From: Faucicola sp902506215 | Lineage (GTDB): Bacteria > Pseudomonadota > Gammaproteobacteria > Pseudomonadales > Moraxellaceae | NCBI GenBank assembly: GCA_016888885.1 | Contig: CP069437.1 | Location: 1,922,001 to 1,986,000, forward strand | Direction of reading: 5' to 3' | Length of the DNA: 64,000 nucleotides | Shown here: in pieces, positions 41,576 through 50,981 of the stretch | Position numbering within the stretch: the first letter of the stretch is position 1 | Layout of the letters: every line of letters starts with the position of its first letter | Made by a program: the position numbers and the translations under genes | Notes under the pieces: model-generated | What the model was told of the DNA's origin: nothing | What the model saw: the letters and a program-made list of their open reading frames with translations, nothing else | The model's database searches: none

Positions 41576-43381
41576 GTGACCGCCTTATCTCATATTCGTA
41601 ATTTTTCTATTATTGCCCATATCGACCACGGTAAATCCACGCTTGCCGACCGCATTATCCAAATGTGTGGGGGGCTACAAGCACGTGAAATGCAGGCGCA
41701 AGTACTTGACTCGATGGATATTGAGCGCGAGCGCGGTATTACCATTAAAGCCCAATCTGTCACGCTGTATTATAACCACCCAAACGGTGACAAATACCAA
41801 TTTAACTTTATTGATACCCCAGGGCACGTCGATTTTTCGTATGAAGTGTCGCGTTCACTGGCAGCTTGCGAAGGCGCTTTGCTGGTGGTTGATGCCGCAC
41901 AAGGCGTAGAAGCGCAGTCGGTTGCCAACTGTTATACCGCGATTGAGCAGGGGCTTGAAGTATTACCGGTACTCAACAAGATTGACTTACCGCAAGTCGA
42001 TCCTGAACGTGTGATTCAAGAAATCGAAGACATTATCGGGATTGAAGCGATGGATGCACCGCGCGTGTCTGCCAAGACAGGGGTGGGCGTGGATGATTTG
42101 CTACAAGCGATTGTTGAGCGTATTCCCGCGCCTGAAGGCGACCGTGATGCCCCTTTGCAAGCGTTAATTATTGACTCATGGTTTGACAATTATCTTGGGG
42201 TTGTGTCACTGGTACGTGTGCGTCAAGGCACACTCAAAAAAGACGATAAAATCCATATCAAATCCACCAAAGGCACGCATATTGTGACGTCAATTGGGGT
42301 ATTTACCCCAAAATCGTTTGAGACCAATATCTTAGAAGCCGGTGAAGTGGGCTTTGTGATTGCCGGTATCAAAGACATTGGCGGCGCGCCTGTGGGTGAT
42401 ACCATTACCCTTGCCAAAACTCCAGATGTAGATAGCATACCAGGGTTTAAAAAGGTCAAGCCGCAAGTTTATGCAGGCATGTTCCCTGTTGATTCGAGTG
42501 ACTTTGAGGCGTTTCGTGAAGCGCTACAGAAACTGCAAGTCAATGACGCTGCGTTGTTTTTTGAGCCTGACACCTCTGACGCACTTGGGTTTGGTTTTCG
42601 CTGTGGTTTCTTGGGGATGCTGCATATGGAAATCATCCAAGAACGTCTTGAGCGTGAATACGATTTAGATTTGATTACCACCGCCCCAACCGTTATCTAC
42701 GAAATCAAAAAACGCAATGGTGAGATTATCCAAATCGATAACCCATCAAAAATGCCTGACCCAGGTCTAATTGATGAGTTTCGTGAGCCGATTGCGCGCT
42801 GTCACATTCTGGTGCCACCCGATTATCTAGGTAACGTGATGACATTATGTATCGAGCGTCGTGGTATCCAAGTTGATATGAAGTTTATGGGACAGCAAGT
42901 GCAGTTGACCTTTGATATTCCGATGGGTGAAGTGGTCATGGACTTTTTTGACCGTCTAAAATCGGTGTCACGTGGCTTTGCGTCACTTGATTACGGCTTT
43001 GAGCGCTTTGAAGCAGATAAACTGGTTCGGGTGGATGTGCTGATTAATGGCGAAAAAGTTGATGCATTGGCGATGATTTGTCATGCTGAGCAAGCGCGCT
43101 ATCGCGGTAATCAGCTGGTTGAAAAAATGAAAGAATTGATTCCTCGTCAAATGTTTGACGTGGCAATTCAAGCGGCAATTGGTAGCCAAATCATTGCCCG
43201 CAGCACTGTCAAAGCCATGCGTAAAGACGTACTTGCCAAATGTTATGGCGGTGACGTGTCACGTAAGAAAAAACTACTGTCAAAGCAAAAAGAAGGTAAA
43301 AAACGCATGAAGCAAGTGGGGCGTGTTGAGATTCCACAAGAAGCGTTTTTGGCGGTGTTAAAAGTGGACAATCAGTCATAG
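41576..43381 (+). CDS. lepA: Elongation factor 4 (back-translocating GTPase LepA)
   Basis: Ribosome-associated GTPase. The 601-residue protein has G1 AHIDHGKST, switch I ERERGITIKAQSV, G3 DTPGHVDF, G4 NKID and the LepA-specific C-terminal domain ending in KEGKKRMKQVGRVEIPQEAF. The start is GTG 41576, giving the conserved MTALSHIRNFSIIAH; AGG lies five bases upstream. It is first in a run with lepB (8 bp gap), as in most gammaproteobacteria. Confidence 0.98.
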   Translation: MTALSHIRNFSIIAHIDHGKSTLADRIIQMCGGLQAREMQAQVLDSMDIERERGITIKAQSVTLYYNHPNGDKYQFNFIDTPGHVDFSYEVSRSLAACEGALLVVDAAQGVEAQSVANCYTAIEQGLEVLPVLNKIDLPQVDPERVIQEIEDIIGIEAMDAPRVSAKTGVGVDDLLQAIVERIPAPEGDRDAPLQALIIDSWFDNYLGVVSLVRVRQGTLKKDDKIHIKSTKGTHIVTSIGVFTPKSFETNILEAGEVGFVIAGIKDIGGAPVGDTITLAKTPDVDSIPGFKKVKPQVYAGMFPVDSSDFEAFREALQKLQVNDAALFFEPDTSDALGFGFRCGFLGMLHMEIIQERLEREYDLDLITTAPTVIYEIKKRNGEIIQIDNPSKMPDPGLIDEFREPIARCHILVPPDYLGNVMTLCIERRGIQVDMKFMGQQVQLTFDIPMGEVVMDFFDRLKSVSRGFASLDYGFERFEADKLVRVDVLINGEKVDALAMICHAEQARYRGNQLVEKMKELIPRQMFDVAIQAAIGSQIIARSTVKAMRKDVLAKCYGGDVSRKKKLLSKQKEGKKRMKQVGRVEIPQEAFLAVLKVDNQS

Positions 43382-43389
43382 AGGCAAGT

Positions 43390-44295
43390 ATGGATTTTGA
43401 TTTTAATTTGATTCTTGTCCCTGCTACCTTGATTTTGGGCGCTATTTGGCTACTGGATAAATTGGTACTAAAGCAAAAGCAAAGCAAAGGATTGGAGAAA
43501 TCGACTGCGCCGGTGCGATGGGCGTATGATTTTTTCCCGATTTTAGCCATCGTCTTGGTGGTGCGCTCGTTTTTGATTGAGCCATTTAATATTCCATCAT
43601 CGTCCATGGTGCCCACCTTATATACGGGCGATTTTATTGCGGTCAATAAATACGCGTATGGTATCCGTTTGCCACTGGTCAATACCAAGGTGCTTGATGT
43701 GGGCGCGCCACAGCATGGTGATGTCGTTGTGTTTCGATTTCCATTAAATCCAAAGCAATATTATATCAAGCGGGTGATTGGCGTGGGTGGGGATACGGTG
43801 AGCTTTAACAACGGGCAGTTAAGCGTCAATGGCAAAGCGATTCCGACCACGCCAGCAAACTTTACCCCTGACCCTAAGATGACAGCGCAGCTCTATCCGC
43901 CAGGTAAAACTGAGACCGGTGAGCTTGTGACAGCTGAGCAAGCAGCGCAACTGGGCAATCAAGAAGAACAAACAGCCCGGTATTTGCAAGAATCTCCCAG
44001 TAGTAATCATCAACATTTGGTGCGCTATTTGGGTGACAAAAATTGGTTTCAATATGCCAGCTTTTTGCAGCAAGTCTCACCTCAATTGATGGCGAGCCAA
44101 GGTCAACAATGGCAACTAACAGTGCCTAAAGGACACTATTTTGTGATGGGCGATAACCGTGATCGCAGTGCTGATAGTCGTTTTTGGGGGTTTGTACCTG
44201 ATGAGAACCTAGCGGGTAAAGCCGTGTATGTGTGGACTCACAAAGCCAGTGGATTAAGTCTACCCACTTTTAATCGCAATGGCGCAATACACTAA
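43390..44295 (+). CDS. lepB: Signal peptidase I
   Basis: Cleaves signal peptides at the periplasmic face of the inner membrane. The 301-residue protein has two N-terminal membrane spans (about 5-25 and 47-63), the nucleophile Ser72 in IPSSSMVPTL, the general base Lys in YYIKRVIGVGGD, and box E GDNRDRSADSRFWGFVPDEN. An insertion of about 70 residues between box D and box E (PDPKMTAQLYPPGKTETGEL onward) is as in other Moraxellaceae/Pseudomonas enzymes. Confidence 0.97.
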   Translation: MDFDFNLILVPATLILGAIWLLDKLVLKQKQSKGLEKSTAPVRWAYDFFPILAIVLVVRSFLIEPFNIPSSSMVPTLYTGDFIAVNKYAYGIRLPLVNTKVLDVGAPQHGDVVVFRFPLNPKQYYIKRVIGVGGDTVSFNNGQLSVNGKAIPTTPANFTPDPKMTAQLYPPGKTETGELVTAEQAAQLGNQEEQTARYLQESPSSNHQHLVRYLGDKNWFQYASFLQQVSPQLMASQGQQWQLTVPKGHYFVMGDNRDRSADSRFWGFVPDENLAGKAVYVWTHKASGLSLPTFNRNGAIH

Positions 44296-44402
44296 CCGCT
44301 TGCTTTAAAAAATTGGATGTCAAAGCCTTTATTGTTGAGAATATTTAATTAACTAAAGCTTACATTAACCTATCTTGAGCGATGGTCAAAGGAGAATATG
44401 GC

Positions 44403-44795
44403 ATGAACCTACCAAGTAATCAGCGCGGCGCCAGCGTCACGGGTATCGTGATTATGATTGTACTCATTGTCATGTGTGCCAAACTCGGTTTAGCCATTAT
44501 CCCTGCCCAAGTCGGTCACTACCAACTCAAAAAATCGTTGGCTTTTGAACTCAAAAAGTCCAATGACAACAAAGAAAGTGTCAAAGAGTTTTTAGGTAAT
44601 GTCAATTCTCAATGGCATATCAACGGTGTCAGCCAAAAGGCAGAGGACGTCGTGGAAGTGGTGGATAATACGCCAGGTGCGATGTCAGTGAAACTAAAAT
44701 ACGATGAAGCAAACAACTTTTTTGGTAACGTCGATATCGTCAATCGCTTTGAAGATACCATTAGCGCAGAAGATGCCAAAGTCGCCAAGCAATAG
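44403..44795 (+). CDS. DUF4845 single-span membrane protein
   Basis: A 130-residue protein with an N-terminal type-IV-pilin-like start (NQRGASVTGIVIMIVLIVMCA) and a periplasmic domain; the DUF4845 family is regularly encoded between lepB and rnc in gammaproteobacteria and has no known function. ATG 44403 is set by GGAG eight bases upstream; an in-frame ATG at 44382 precedes the ribosome site. Confidence 0.88.
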   Translation: MNLPSNQRGASVTGIVIMIVLIVMCAKLGLAIIPAQVGHYQLKKSLAFELKKSNDNKESVKEFLGNVNSQWHINGVSQKAEDVVEVVDNTPGAMSVKLKYDEANNFFGNVDIVNRFEDTISAEDAKVAKQ

Positions 44796-44879
44796 TTATT
44801 AGTTATTGAGCCTATAGCCCTAATCTTAAGTAAGTGATAGCCAAGTTATGATTTAAATGGCGAATACTTTTCTAACAAT

Positions 44880-45674
44880 TTGAAGCAGATGAATTTACCA
44901 ATCACTATCCCTACCTTTAATCTCAAAAAACTACCGCCACAAGTGCGTCAATTAACCGCGCTTTTTTATCAAATCGGTTATCAGTTTGATAATGTGAATT
45001 TACCCATTATGGCACTCATGCATCGCTCATTTGATAGCGAACACAATTATGAGCGATTAGAGTTCTTGGGAGATGCATTGCTCGGTGTGATCATCGCAGA
45101 GGCCTTATTTTTGCGCTATCCCGACTATAATGAAGGTCGGCTCAGTCGCTTACGTGCGTCGCTTGTGCGCGAAGAGACCTTGGTGATTATCGCAAAGCAG
45201 CTTAATTTATCAGATTATTTGATTTTAGGGGTGGGCGAGCGTAAAGGCGGTGGTCGTCAGCGCGCCTCAATCTTGGCAGATAGCGTTGAAGCCTTGATTG
45301 GCGCCATTTATCTTGATAGTCAAAATTTTGACACGGTTAAGGCTTGTGTGCTGGCGTGGTTTGAAGATTTGTTCGAAAAAGTGAAAGAGCAAAAAGTGCT
45401 AAAAGATGCCAAAAGCCGTTTACAAGAGCTGTTGCAGGCACACCAACTTGCGCTGCCCCGCTATGAGGTAACCGAAACCATTGGCAATGCACCCAATCAA
45501 ATTTTTGTGGTCAGCTGCCAAGTCGAGATTGTTTGTGACAATAAAACCGCCAAACCCATAGCGCCAACCCAAGCTTCAGTCACAGCCCAAGGGGAAAGTC
45601 GCCGTATTGCCGAGCAGCGCTGCGCTGAAGCTATGCTGAGTAAAATCAGTGATTTGTTACCGCCGCTGCGCTAA
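44880..45674 (+). CDS. rnc: Ribonuclease III
   Basis: Double-strand-specific RNase used in rRNA and mRNA processing. Signature ERLEFLGDALLGVIIAEALF with catalytic Glu/Asp, DSVEALIGAIYLD with the second acidic pair, and a C-terminal dsRNA-binding domain (DAKSRLQELLQAHQLALPRY to RRIAEQRCAEAML) with an inserted stretch DNKTAKPIAPTQASVTAQ. It starts at TTG 44880 or ATG 44889; neither has a strong ribosome site. It is followed by era, the usual pair. Confidence 0.96.
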   Translation: MKQMNLPITIPTFNLKKLPPQVRQLTALFYQIGYQFDNVNLPIMALMHRSFDSEHNYERLEFLGDALLGVIIAEALFLRYPDYNEGRLSRLRASLVREETLVIIAKQLNLSDYLILGVGERKGGGRQRASILADSVEALIGAIYLDSQNFDTVKACVLAWFEDLFEKVKEQKVLKDAKSRLQELLQAHQLALPRYEVTETIGNAPNQIFVVSCQVEIVCDNKTAKPIAPTQASVTAQGESRRIAEQRCAEAMLSKISDLLPPLR

Positions 45675-45789
45675 TTTGCCAATCTGCTATACTGTCAACA
45701 CCCAAATTTGCTGAAATTCTTACTGAAATTTGCTCAAAACTCTTCTACAATAATTTGTACCCTTTAAACCAATGTTGAGACCCCACTTT

Positions 45790-46839
45790 ATGTCTAACCA
45801 AGCAGACGCTACCCAACAAACAACCACTGACCCAGCTGTCGACACTCCATCAGCAGACAACAACCATGATGTTATCAGTCAATTCTTTAGTGGGCAAAGT
45901 GAATCAGCACCCGCGCGTGCGGTGGATTTTCGCACGGGGTATGTGGCCATTGTCGGACGTCCAAACGTGGGTAAATCAACACTGATGAATCATGTGTTGG
46001 GTCAAAAATTGTCGATAACTTCGCGAAAACCCCAAACCACCCGCCATCGCATTATGGGAATTTTGACCAACGAGCAACTACAAGCGATTTTTGTTGATAC
46101 CCCAGGTATCCATAGCCGCGAAGTGCGCGCTATCAATGAGCGTATGAATAAAGCCGCAACCTCGGCTTTGGCAGACGTTGATGCGGTATTGTTTGTGATT
46201 GATAGCCTAAAATGGGTGGAAGATGATGAGCTGGTGTTTGCCAAAGTGCAAAATTTGGGTGTCCCTGTGATTGCAGTGATTAATAAAAGCGACACTATTA
46301 AGGACGAAACTCAGCTGTTCGCACTACTACAAAAACTGCATGACACCCAAGTATTTAGCGATATCGTGCCCGTATCTGCATTACGTGCGCATAACTTAGA
46401 TGAGCTAGTACGAGTCATCGGTAAGCATTTACCGATTGCAGCGCCCATCTATGATGCAGAGCAAGTCACTGACCGTTCAGAACGCTTTTTAGCCAGTGAA
46501 ATCATTCGTGAAAAAGTGATGCGGGCATCGGGCGATGAGATTCCTTACGATTTAACCGTACAAATCGACACCTTCAAGGATGAGCCCGCGCATCAAGACC
46601 CAAAAACAGGCAAATGGCGTAAAGCCGTGACCTTCATCGATGCCACGATTTTTGTCGAGCGTCAAGGTCAAAAGGTGATTGTCATCGGTGATAAAGGCGA
46701 AAAAATCAAACAAATCGGCATCGAAGCGCGCCAAGACATGGAAAAAATGTTTGATAAAAAAGTGATGCTAACACTGTGGGTCAAAGTCAAAAAAGGTTGG
46801 TCAGATGATGAGCGTGCGCTAACGAGCTTGGGCTACTAG
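45790..46839 (+). CDS. era: GTPase Era
   Basis: GTPase that assists 16S rRNA processing and 30S maturation. The 349-residue protein has GRPNVGKST (G1), a switch with KPQTTRHRI, DTPG (G3), NKSD (G4), and a KH domain with VIVIGDKGEKIKQIGIEAR. The N-terminal 50 residues are a Gln/Asp/Ser-rich extension not present in E. coli Era (301). ATG 45790 begins MSNQADA; the TTG at 45772 is less likely. recO follows after 13 bp. Confidence 0.96.
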   Translation: MSNQADATQQTTTDPAVDTPSADNNHDVISQFFSGQSESAPARAVDFRTGYVAIVGRPNVGKSTLMNHVLGQKLSITSRKPQTTRHRIMGILTNEQLQAIFVDTPGIHSREVRAINERMNKAATSALADVDAVLFVIDSLKWVEDDELVFAKVQNLGVPVIAVINKSDTIKDETQLFALLQKLHDTQVFSDIVPVSALRAHNLDELVRVIGKHLPIAAPIYDAEQVTDRSERFLASEIIREKVMRASGDEIPYDLTVQIDTFKDEPAHQDPKTGKWRKAVTFIDATIFVERQGQKVIVIGDKGEKIKQIGIEARQDMEKMFDKKVMLTLWVKVKKGWSDDERALTSLGY

Positions 46840-46852
46840 GCTATAGGCTACT

Positions 46853-47608
46853 ATGCGCAATCAACTGCTAACAGGTTATATTCTGCACCAAAAGCCGTAT
46901 GGTGAAAGCCGTAGTTTGGTTTACCTGTTTAGTGAAGAATGGGGGGTGGTACATGGTATCGGTAAAAAAAACTTACCGCTATTTGTCCCTATACAATTTT
47001 TTGGCAATGGTAAAAACAGCCTAAAAACCTTTAGTCAAAGCCAAATTTTGCAAAATCACATTACCCTCACCGGACAAAGCCTGTATGCAGGCATGTATCT
47101 CAATGAGATTTTGCAAAAACTATTGCCTGTTGAAGAGCCGTTTGCTGAGATATGGCAAGCATATCAGCAGTGCGTTGCAAACATGGCAACGCTGTTTGTC
47201 GACCCAGTGCAATCGCCATATGATATGACCCGTTTAAAGTGGTATTTAAGACGCTTTGAAAATGTCTTGTTTGAACAATTAGGCTATGGGTTCGATTTTG
47301 CTAAAGATGCGTTAGGGGATTTAATAGTCCCATCGCAGCGTTATCTATACCAGCTACAGCAGGGGTTTATGCCGGTTTTACCCTTGGATAAACCCGATAT
47401 GTCAATAACAGGTGAGCAGCTGCTAACTTGGTATCAATGTTTGCAAGATGAAGCGAGCTTTAACCAAATGATGCAACAAAATTTTGATTTAGCCAAACAA
47501 TTGGTCAATAGCATCAGTGTCATGCACCGGCATTTGATGGATAATTTACTCAATTATCAAACCTTGCAAAGCCGAGAACTTTGGCAGCAGCTTACCCAAT
47601 ATCAATAA
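46853..47608 (+). CDS. recO: DNA repair protein RecO
   Basis: Loads RecA in the RecFOR pathway. The 251-residue protein has the N-terminal OB fold (GYILHQKPYGESRSLVYLFS, then GIGKKN) and a helical C-terminal domain with FENVLFEQLGYGFDFAKDA. The zinc-binding cysteines of some RecO proteins are absent, as is usual in gammaproteobacteria. It sits between era and pdxJ. Confidence 0.92.
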   Translation: MRNQLLTGYILHQKPYGESRSLVYLFSEEWGVVHGIGKKNLPLFVPIQFFGNGKNSLKTFSQSQILQNHITLTGQSLYAGMYLNEILQKLLPVEEPFAEIWQAYQQCVANMATLFVDPVQSPYDMTRLKWYLRRFENVLFEQLGYGFDFAKDALGDLIVPSQRYLYQLQQGFMPVLPLDKPDMSITGEQLLTWYQCLQDEASFNQMMQQNFDLAKQLVNSISVMHRHLMDNLLNYQTLQSRELWQQLTQYQ

Positions 47609-47647
47609 GCTTACTCAGTATCAATCATAGACAAAATAGGGCATATC

Positions 47648-48397
47648 ATGACCAGCAATCAACCCTTACTCGGTGTCAATATCGACCACATTGCTACCCT
47701 GCGTCAAGCGCGCGGTGTGGCGTATCCCGATCCTGTGGCAGGTGCGTTAATTTGTGAGCAGGCAGGGGCGGATGGTATTACGCTGCATTTGCGTGAAGAT
47801 CGTCGTCACATTCAAGATGATGATGTTTATCGGCTTGCCAAAGTCATAACCACGCGTATGAACCTTGAAATGGCAGTCACTGACGAGATGGTTGCAATAG
47901 CCTGTGATGTTAAGCCAGCTTGGGTGTGCTTTGTCCCTGAAAAACGCCAAGAACTGACCACCGAAGGCGGGCTTGATGTGATTGGCAATCAGGACAAAAT
48001 AGCCAGTGCGATTCAACAGTTACATCAGGTCGGCACTCAAGTGTCACTATTTATTGATCCAGAGTTGGCACAAATTGATAAAAGCATTGCGCTCGGGGCA
48101 GATGCCATTGAACTACACACAGGCGCCTATGCTGACTATTGTTTGCAACATGACCAAGTTAAAATTAGCCATGAAATCAGCCGTATCAAAACAGCCGTGA
48201 CTCATGCCCACCAGGCAAAAGCAAGCTTGCTGGTCAATGCAGGGCACGGTCTTACCCGTGAAAACGTTGCACCTATTGCTAATATGGGTGGCATCCATGA
48301 ACTAAACATCGGTCATGCCATTATTGCAGACAGTGTGTTTATGGGACTTAGCCAAGCGGTGGTCGCAATGAGAAAGGCATTTACCGCAAAAGCCTAG
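47648..48397 (+). CDS. pdxJ: Pyridoxine 5'-phosphate synthase
   Basis: Condenses deoxyxylulose 5-phosphate with the PdxA product to give pyridoxine phosphate. The 249-residue TIM barrel has the family start LGVNIDHIATLRQARG, HLREDRRHIQDDDV, ELHTGAYAD with catalytic Glu/His region, NAGHGLTRENV and ELNIGHAIIADSVF. It ends three bases before the convergent pilin gene. Confidence 0.97.
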   Translation: MTSNQPLLGVNIDHIATLRQARGVAYPDPVAGALICEQAGADGITLHLREDRRHIQDDDVYRLAKVITTRMNLEMAVTDEMVAIACDVKPAWVCFVPEKRQELTTEGGLDVIGNQDKIASAIQQLHQVGTQVSLFIDPELAQIDKSIALGADAIELHTGAYADYCLQHDQVKISHEISRIKTAVTHAHQAKASLLVNAGHGLTRENVAPIANMGGIHELNIGHAIIADSVFMGLSQAVVAMRKAFTAKA

Positions 48398-48400
48398 CTG

Positions 48401-48964
48401 TTAGGGGCAGTTAAACTGTTCAACTGAGTAGGGCTTATATTTAATAATGCCTGTTTTGCTAAAACTTACCTTTAGTCGATTATCGACCTTACCATCTAAA
48501 GGGCAGTATTGAATATTGCCCATATAACCAATGGGTCTAGCGTTTTCTGGCTTAAAAATAATGTAGTTGTTATTCAGCGAGATATTTGCCGTAAGCACAC
48601 CCCAAGACAAATCTAACGTAAGCTGATGATTGAGTTTGTCTACCGCTGCCTCATAGCTGTTATTGTTATTTTTATCGATAAAACTAATTAGCTGATGACC
48701 GCCAGTTGTCACGCAGGCCAAGCTATCACTAGCGACACAGGCGACGACAGGGTTTTGATAAATCAACGCCTCTTGTTTTGCCCTGCTTAAAAAATTCATT
48801 AAGCTTGAAGCAACGTTTTTTGCTTCCATTTGCTTTAAGCTGTTGGTAATAGCAATCGAAGCCATCGCCACAATGATGGATAAAACAGCCAAAACAACGA
48901 CTGTTTCAATCAAAGTAAATCCCTGTCTTTTTATTGAGAATACGTTGGCTTTCGAATCATTCAT
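48401..48964 (-). CDS. Type IV pilin-like protein, GspH/FimT family
   Basis: A minor (pseudo)pilin. The short leader ends in KRQGFTLIE, the prepilin peptidase site (cut between Gly and Phe), followed by the hydrophobic helix TVVVLAVLSIIVAMASIAI. The C-terminal domain contains a Cys pair (CVASDSLACV) and PIGYMGNIQYCP. ATG 48964 gives a 13-residue leader; the ORF extends upstream to 49003 without need. No other pilus genes are adjacent, so this is an isolated minor pilin. Confidence 0.85.
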   Translation of the reverse strand: MNDSKANVFSIKRQGFTLIETVVVLAVLSIIVAMASIAITNSLKQMEAKNVASSLMNFLSRAKQEALIYQNPVVACVASDSLACVTTGGHQLISFIDKNNNNSYEAAVDKLNHQLTLDLSWGVLTANISLNNNYIIFKPENARPIGYMGNIQYCPLDGKVDNRLKVSFSKTGIIKYKPYSVEQFNCP

Positions 48965-49003
48965 GCTATTAGAGCTACCGGCTAGATCATGATGGGATAA
49001 CAC

Positions 49004-49651
49004 AATAAACGATTTTAGTTTACCATTATAGAGAGTTTTGCTGAATTAAAAAACAAATATTGATATAAAAGATAGGGGTGGCTGACTATAAAGCTAATAA
49101 CAGTAAAGCTAATAAAAGCGACCAAAAGGCTGGTACTGTCTGACATACTCAAGTTTTCAAAACCGATTGATGGGTTTACATGTTAAATTACCTATACCAT
49201 ATTATTAATGTTAAGCCATTATCTAGACGAAACTGTTTTAGTGGTATGGCAAATGTATCAGTTACACATTAAGTAAATGAATGTCACTAGAATGTATCAT
49301 TTAGTGACAGTATGAATTTAAGATATGGTAAATTTAAATAGACTGTATTAAAATCCTTCTCAAGATAAGTGTATAGTTTTGATGTGTAATATCGAATCAT
49401 TGTGATAGTTGTTGAATTATTAGTATCGAGCGTAATTAATAAGCTTGGCTACTAAAAAATAAAAAGATAACATATTGTGATGTTCGTGTAATATTGTGTA
49501 GCAATGTAAAAAAAAGAGTTGTAAACACAATTTTTAGGCGTTAAGCTATATTTAACAAGTTCATAAATGGCATGTGTTTTAATGTGTTATTTTGTGAATT
49601 AACTGTAAGGTTATTTTAATTTAAAATGAGCCAATCCTTTGGAGGACTTCT
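49004..49651. other. AT-rich 648-bp intergenic region upstream of ompA
   Basis: No ORF of note. It is markedly AT-rich and lies between the leader of the pilin gene (minus) and the strongly expressed ompA (plus; GGAGG at 49641-49645 before ATG 49652). It probably holds promoters for both and a long 5' untranslated region for ompA, but I cannot name a reliable -35/-10 pair. Confidence 0.5.
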
Positions 49652-50815
49652 ATGAAGCTAAATAAAATCGCTCTAGCAGTTGTTGCTGCAGCTGTTATGC
49701 CAGTAGCCGCTAACGCAGGCGTTACTGTTACACCTTTACTACTAGGTTATCATTATGTAGACGGTATCAGCAAAACTGAAGACAAACAAGGCGAGCAATT
49801 CGCAGGTACTCACCAAGATAACGACTTGTACACGGGTGCAGGTATCGGTATCGAATTGACACCCACTATCGCACTTGAATTAGAGTACGGTGAAACTGAT
49901 TCTGACGCATTGAAAGCCAATGGCGATAAAGTTAACGGACATAAGTTTGAACAAAAATCATACTCAGGTAACTTTACTATCGGTACTGAAACCTTTAGTG
50001 GCTACACTAACAGCCCCTTCAAGCCATATGTGTTAATCGGTGCAGGTCAATCAAAAACCTCAATGGCATTTGATGATGGCCGCAAAGCAACTTCTAAAGA
50101 CACAATTGGTAACTTAGGTCTTGGTGCTTACTACCGTATCAATGACGCATTAAGCTTACGTGGTGAAGGTCGTGCGATTTATAACTTCGATAACGATTGG
50201 TGGGAAGGTCTAGCGTTAGCAGGTCTTAACGTGGTTCTAGGTGGTCACTTGGCACCAGCAGCGCCAGTAGTTGAGCCTACTCCCGTTGAGCCTGCACCAG
50301 TTATCTTAATTGATGGTGATGACGACCAAGATGGCGTACCAAATAGCGTTGACAAATGCCCAGGCACACCATTAAACGTTGTTGTAGATGCTGATGGTTG
50401 CCCACGTGAGATCCCAGCTGATGACGCATTACGTATGGAATTACGTATATTCTTTGACAATGACAAAGCTGTCATCAAAGATCAGTACAAACCAGAAATC
50501 CAAAAAGTTGCTGAAAAAATGAATGAATACCCAAATTCAACAGCTTCAATTGAAGGTCATGCTTCAAAAACTGGTCCATCTGCGCGTTACAACCAACGTT
50601 TGTCTGAAGCACGTGCAAATGCGGTTAAATCAATGTTAGTTAACCAATTTGGTATTGCACCACAACGTATTAGCACAGTGGGTTATGGCTATGACCGCCC
50701 AATCGCAGACAATAACACTCCTGAAGGTCGTGCGATGAACCGTCGTGTATATGCTATCATCACTGGTAACAAATCTGGCACAACCGTTCAAACTAAAGAC
50801 ATGAACGTACAATAA
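49652..50815 (+). CDS. ompA: OmpA-family outer membrane protein
   Basis: Structural porin-like protein linking outer membrane and peptidoglycan. Signal peptide of 22 residues (MKLNKIALAVVAAAVMPVAA, cut after NA), N-terminal eight-stranded barrel to about 195, a Pro/Val hinge, a thrombospondin type-3-like DQDGVPNSVDKCPGTP, and the OmpA C-terminal domain with EGHASKTGPSARYNQRLSEA and the NQRLSEARA peptidoglycan-binding motif. It has a strong ribosome site and is closed by a good terminator. Confidence 0.96.
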   Translation: MKLNKIALAVVAAAVMPVAANAGVTVTPLLLGYHYVDGISKTEDKQGEQFAGTHQDNDLYTGAGIGIELTPTIALELEYGETDSDALKANGDKVNGHKFEQKSYSGNFTIGTETFSGYTNSPFKPYVLIGAGQSKTSMAFDDGRKATSKDTIGNLGLGAYYRINDALSLRGEGRAIYNFDNDWWEGLALAGLNVVLGGHLAPAAPVVEPTPVEPAPVILIDGDDDQDGVPNSVDKCPGTPLNVVVDADGCPREIPADDALRMELRIFFDNDKAVIKDQYKPEIQKVAEKMNEYPNSTASIEGHASKTGPSARYNQRLSEARANAVKSMLVNQFGIAPQRISTVGYGYDRPIADNNTPEGRAMNRRVYAIITGNKSGTTVQTKDMNVQ

Positions 50816-50828
50816 TTAGTTATTAAAT

Positions 50829-50860
50829 AAAAAAAGCTACCCTCGTTGGTAGCTTTTTTT
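50829..50860 (+). terminator. Terminator after ompA
   Basis: AAAAAGCTACC pairs with GGTAGCTTTTT around a CTCGTT loop. Confidence 0.9.
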
Positions 50861-50981
50861 ATTTTTATTATCCCCTATAAACTCAACTTAGATAAATTTA
50901 ATCTATTTTTAACGATAAGATGTTATACTACCGCGTGTTTTAATTTCCCTTCCTAGCCGAATTTTCAAGAGCTATTTTTTT

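Noticed and set aside
44403..44470. DUF4845 protein as a true type IV pilin
   Set aside because: The RGASVTGIV start is only superficially pilin-like (no GFTLIE-type site) and the lepB-rnc position matches the DUF4845 family.
47747..48298. Minus-strand ORFs across pdxJ
   Set aside because: PdxJ is unmistakable on the plus strand; these frames have no recognisable content.
49004..49651. Small RNA or short peptide gene in the long gap upstream of ompA
   Set aside because: AT-rich sequence without a convincing hairpin-terminator or ribosome site; expression data would be needed.
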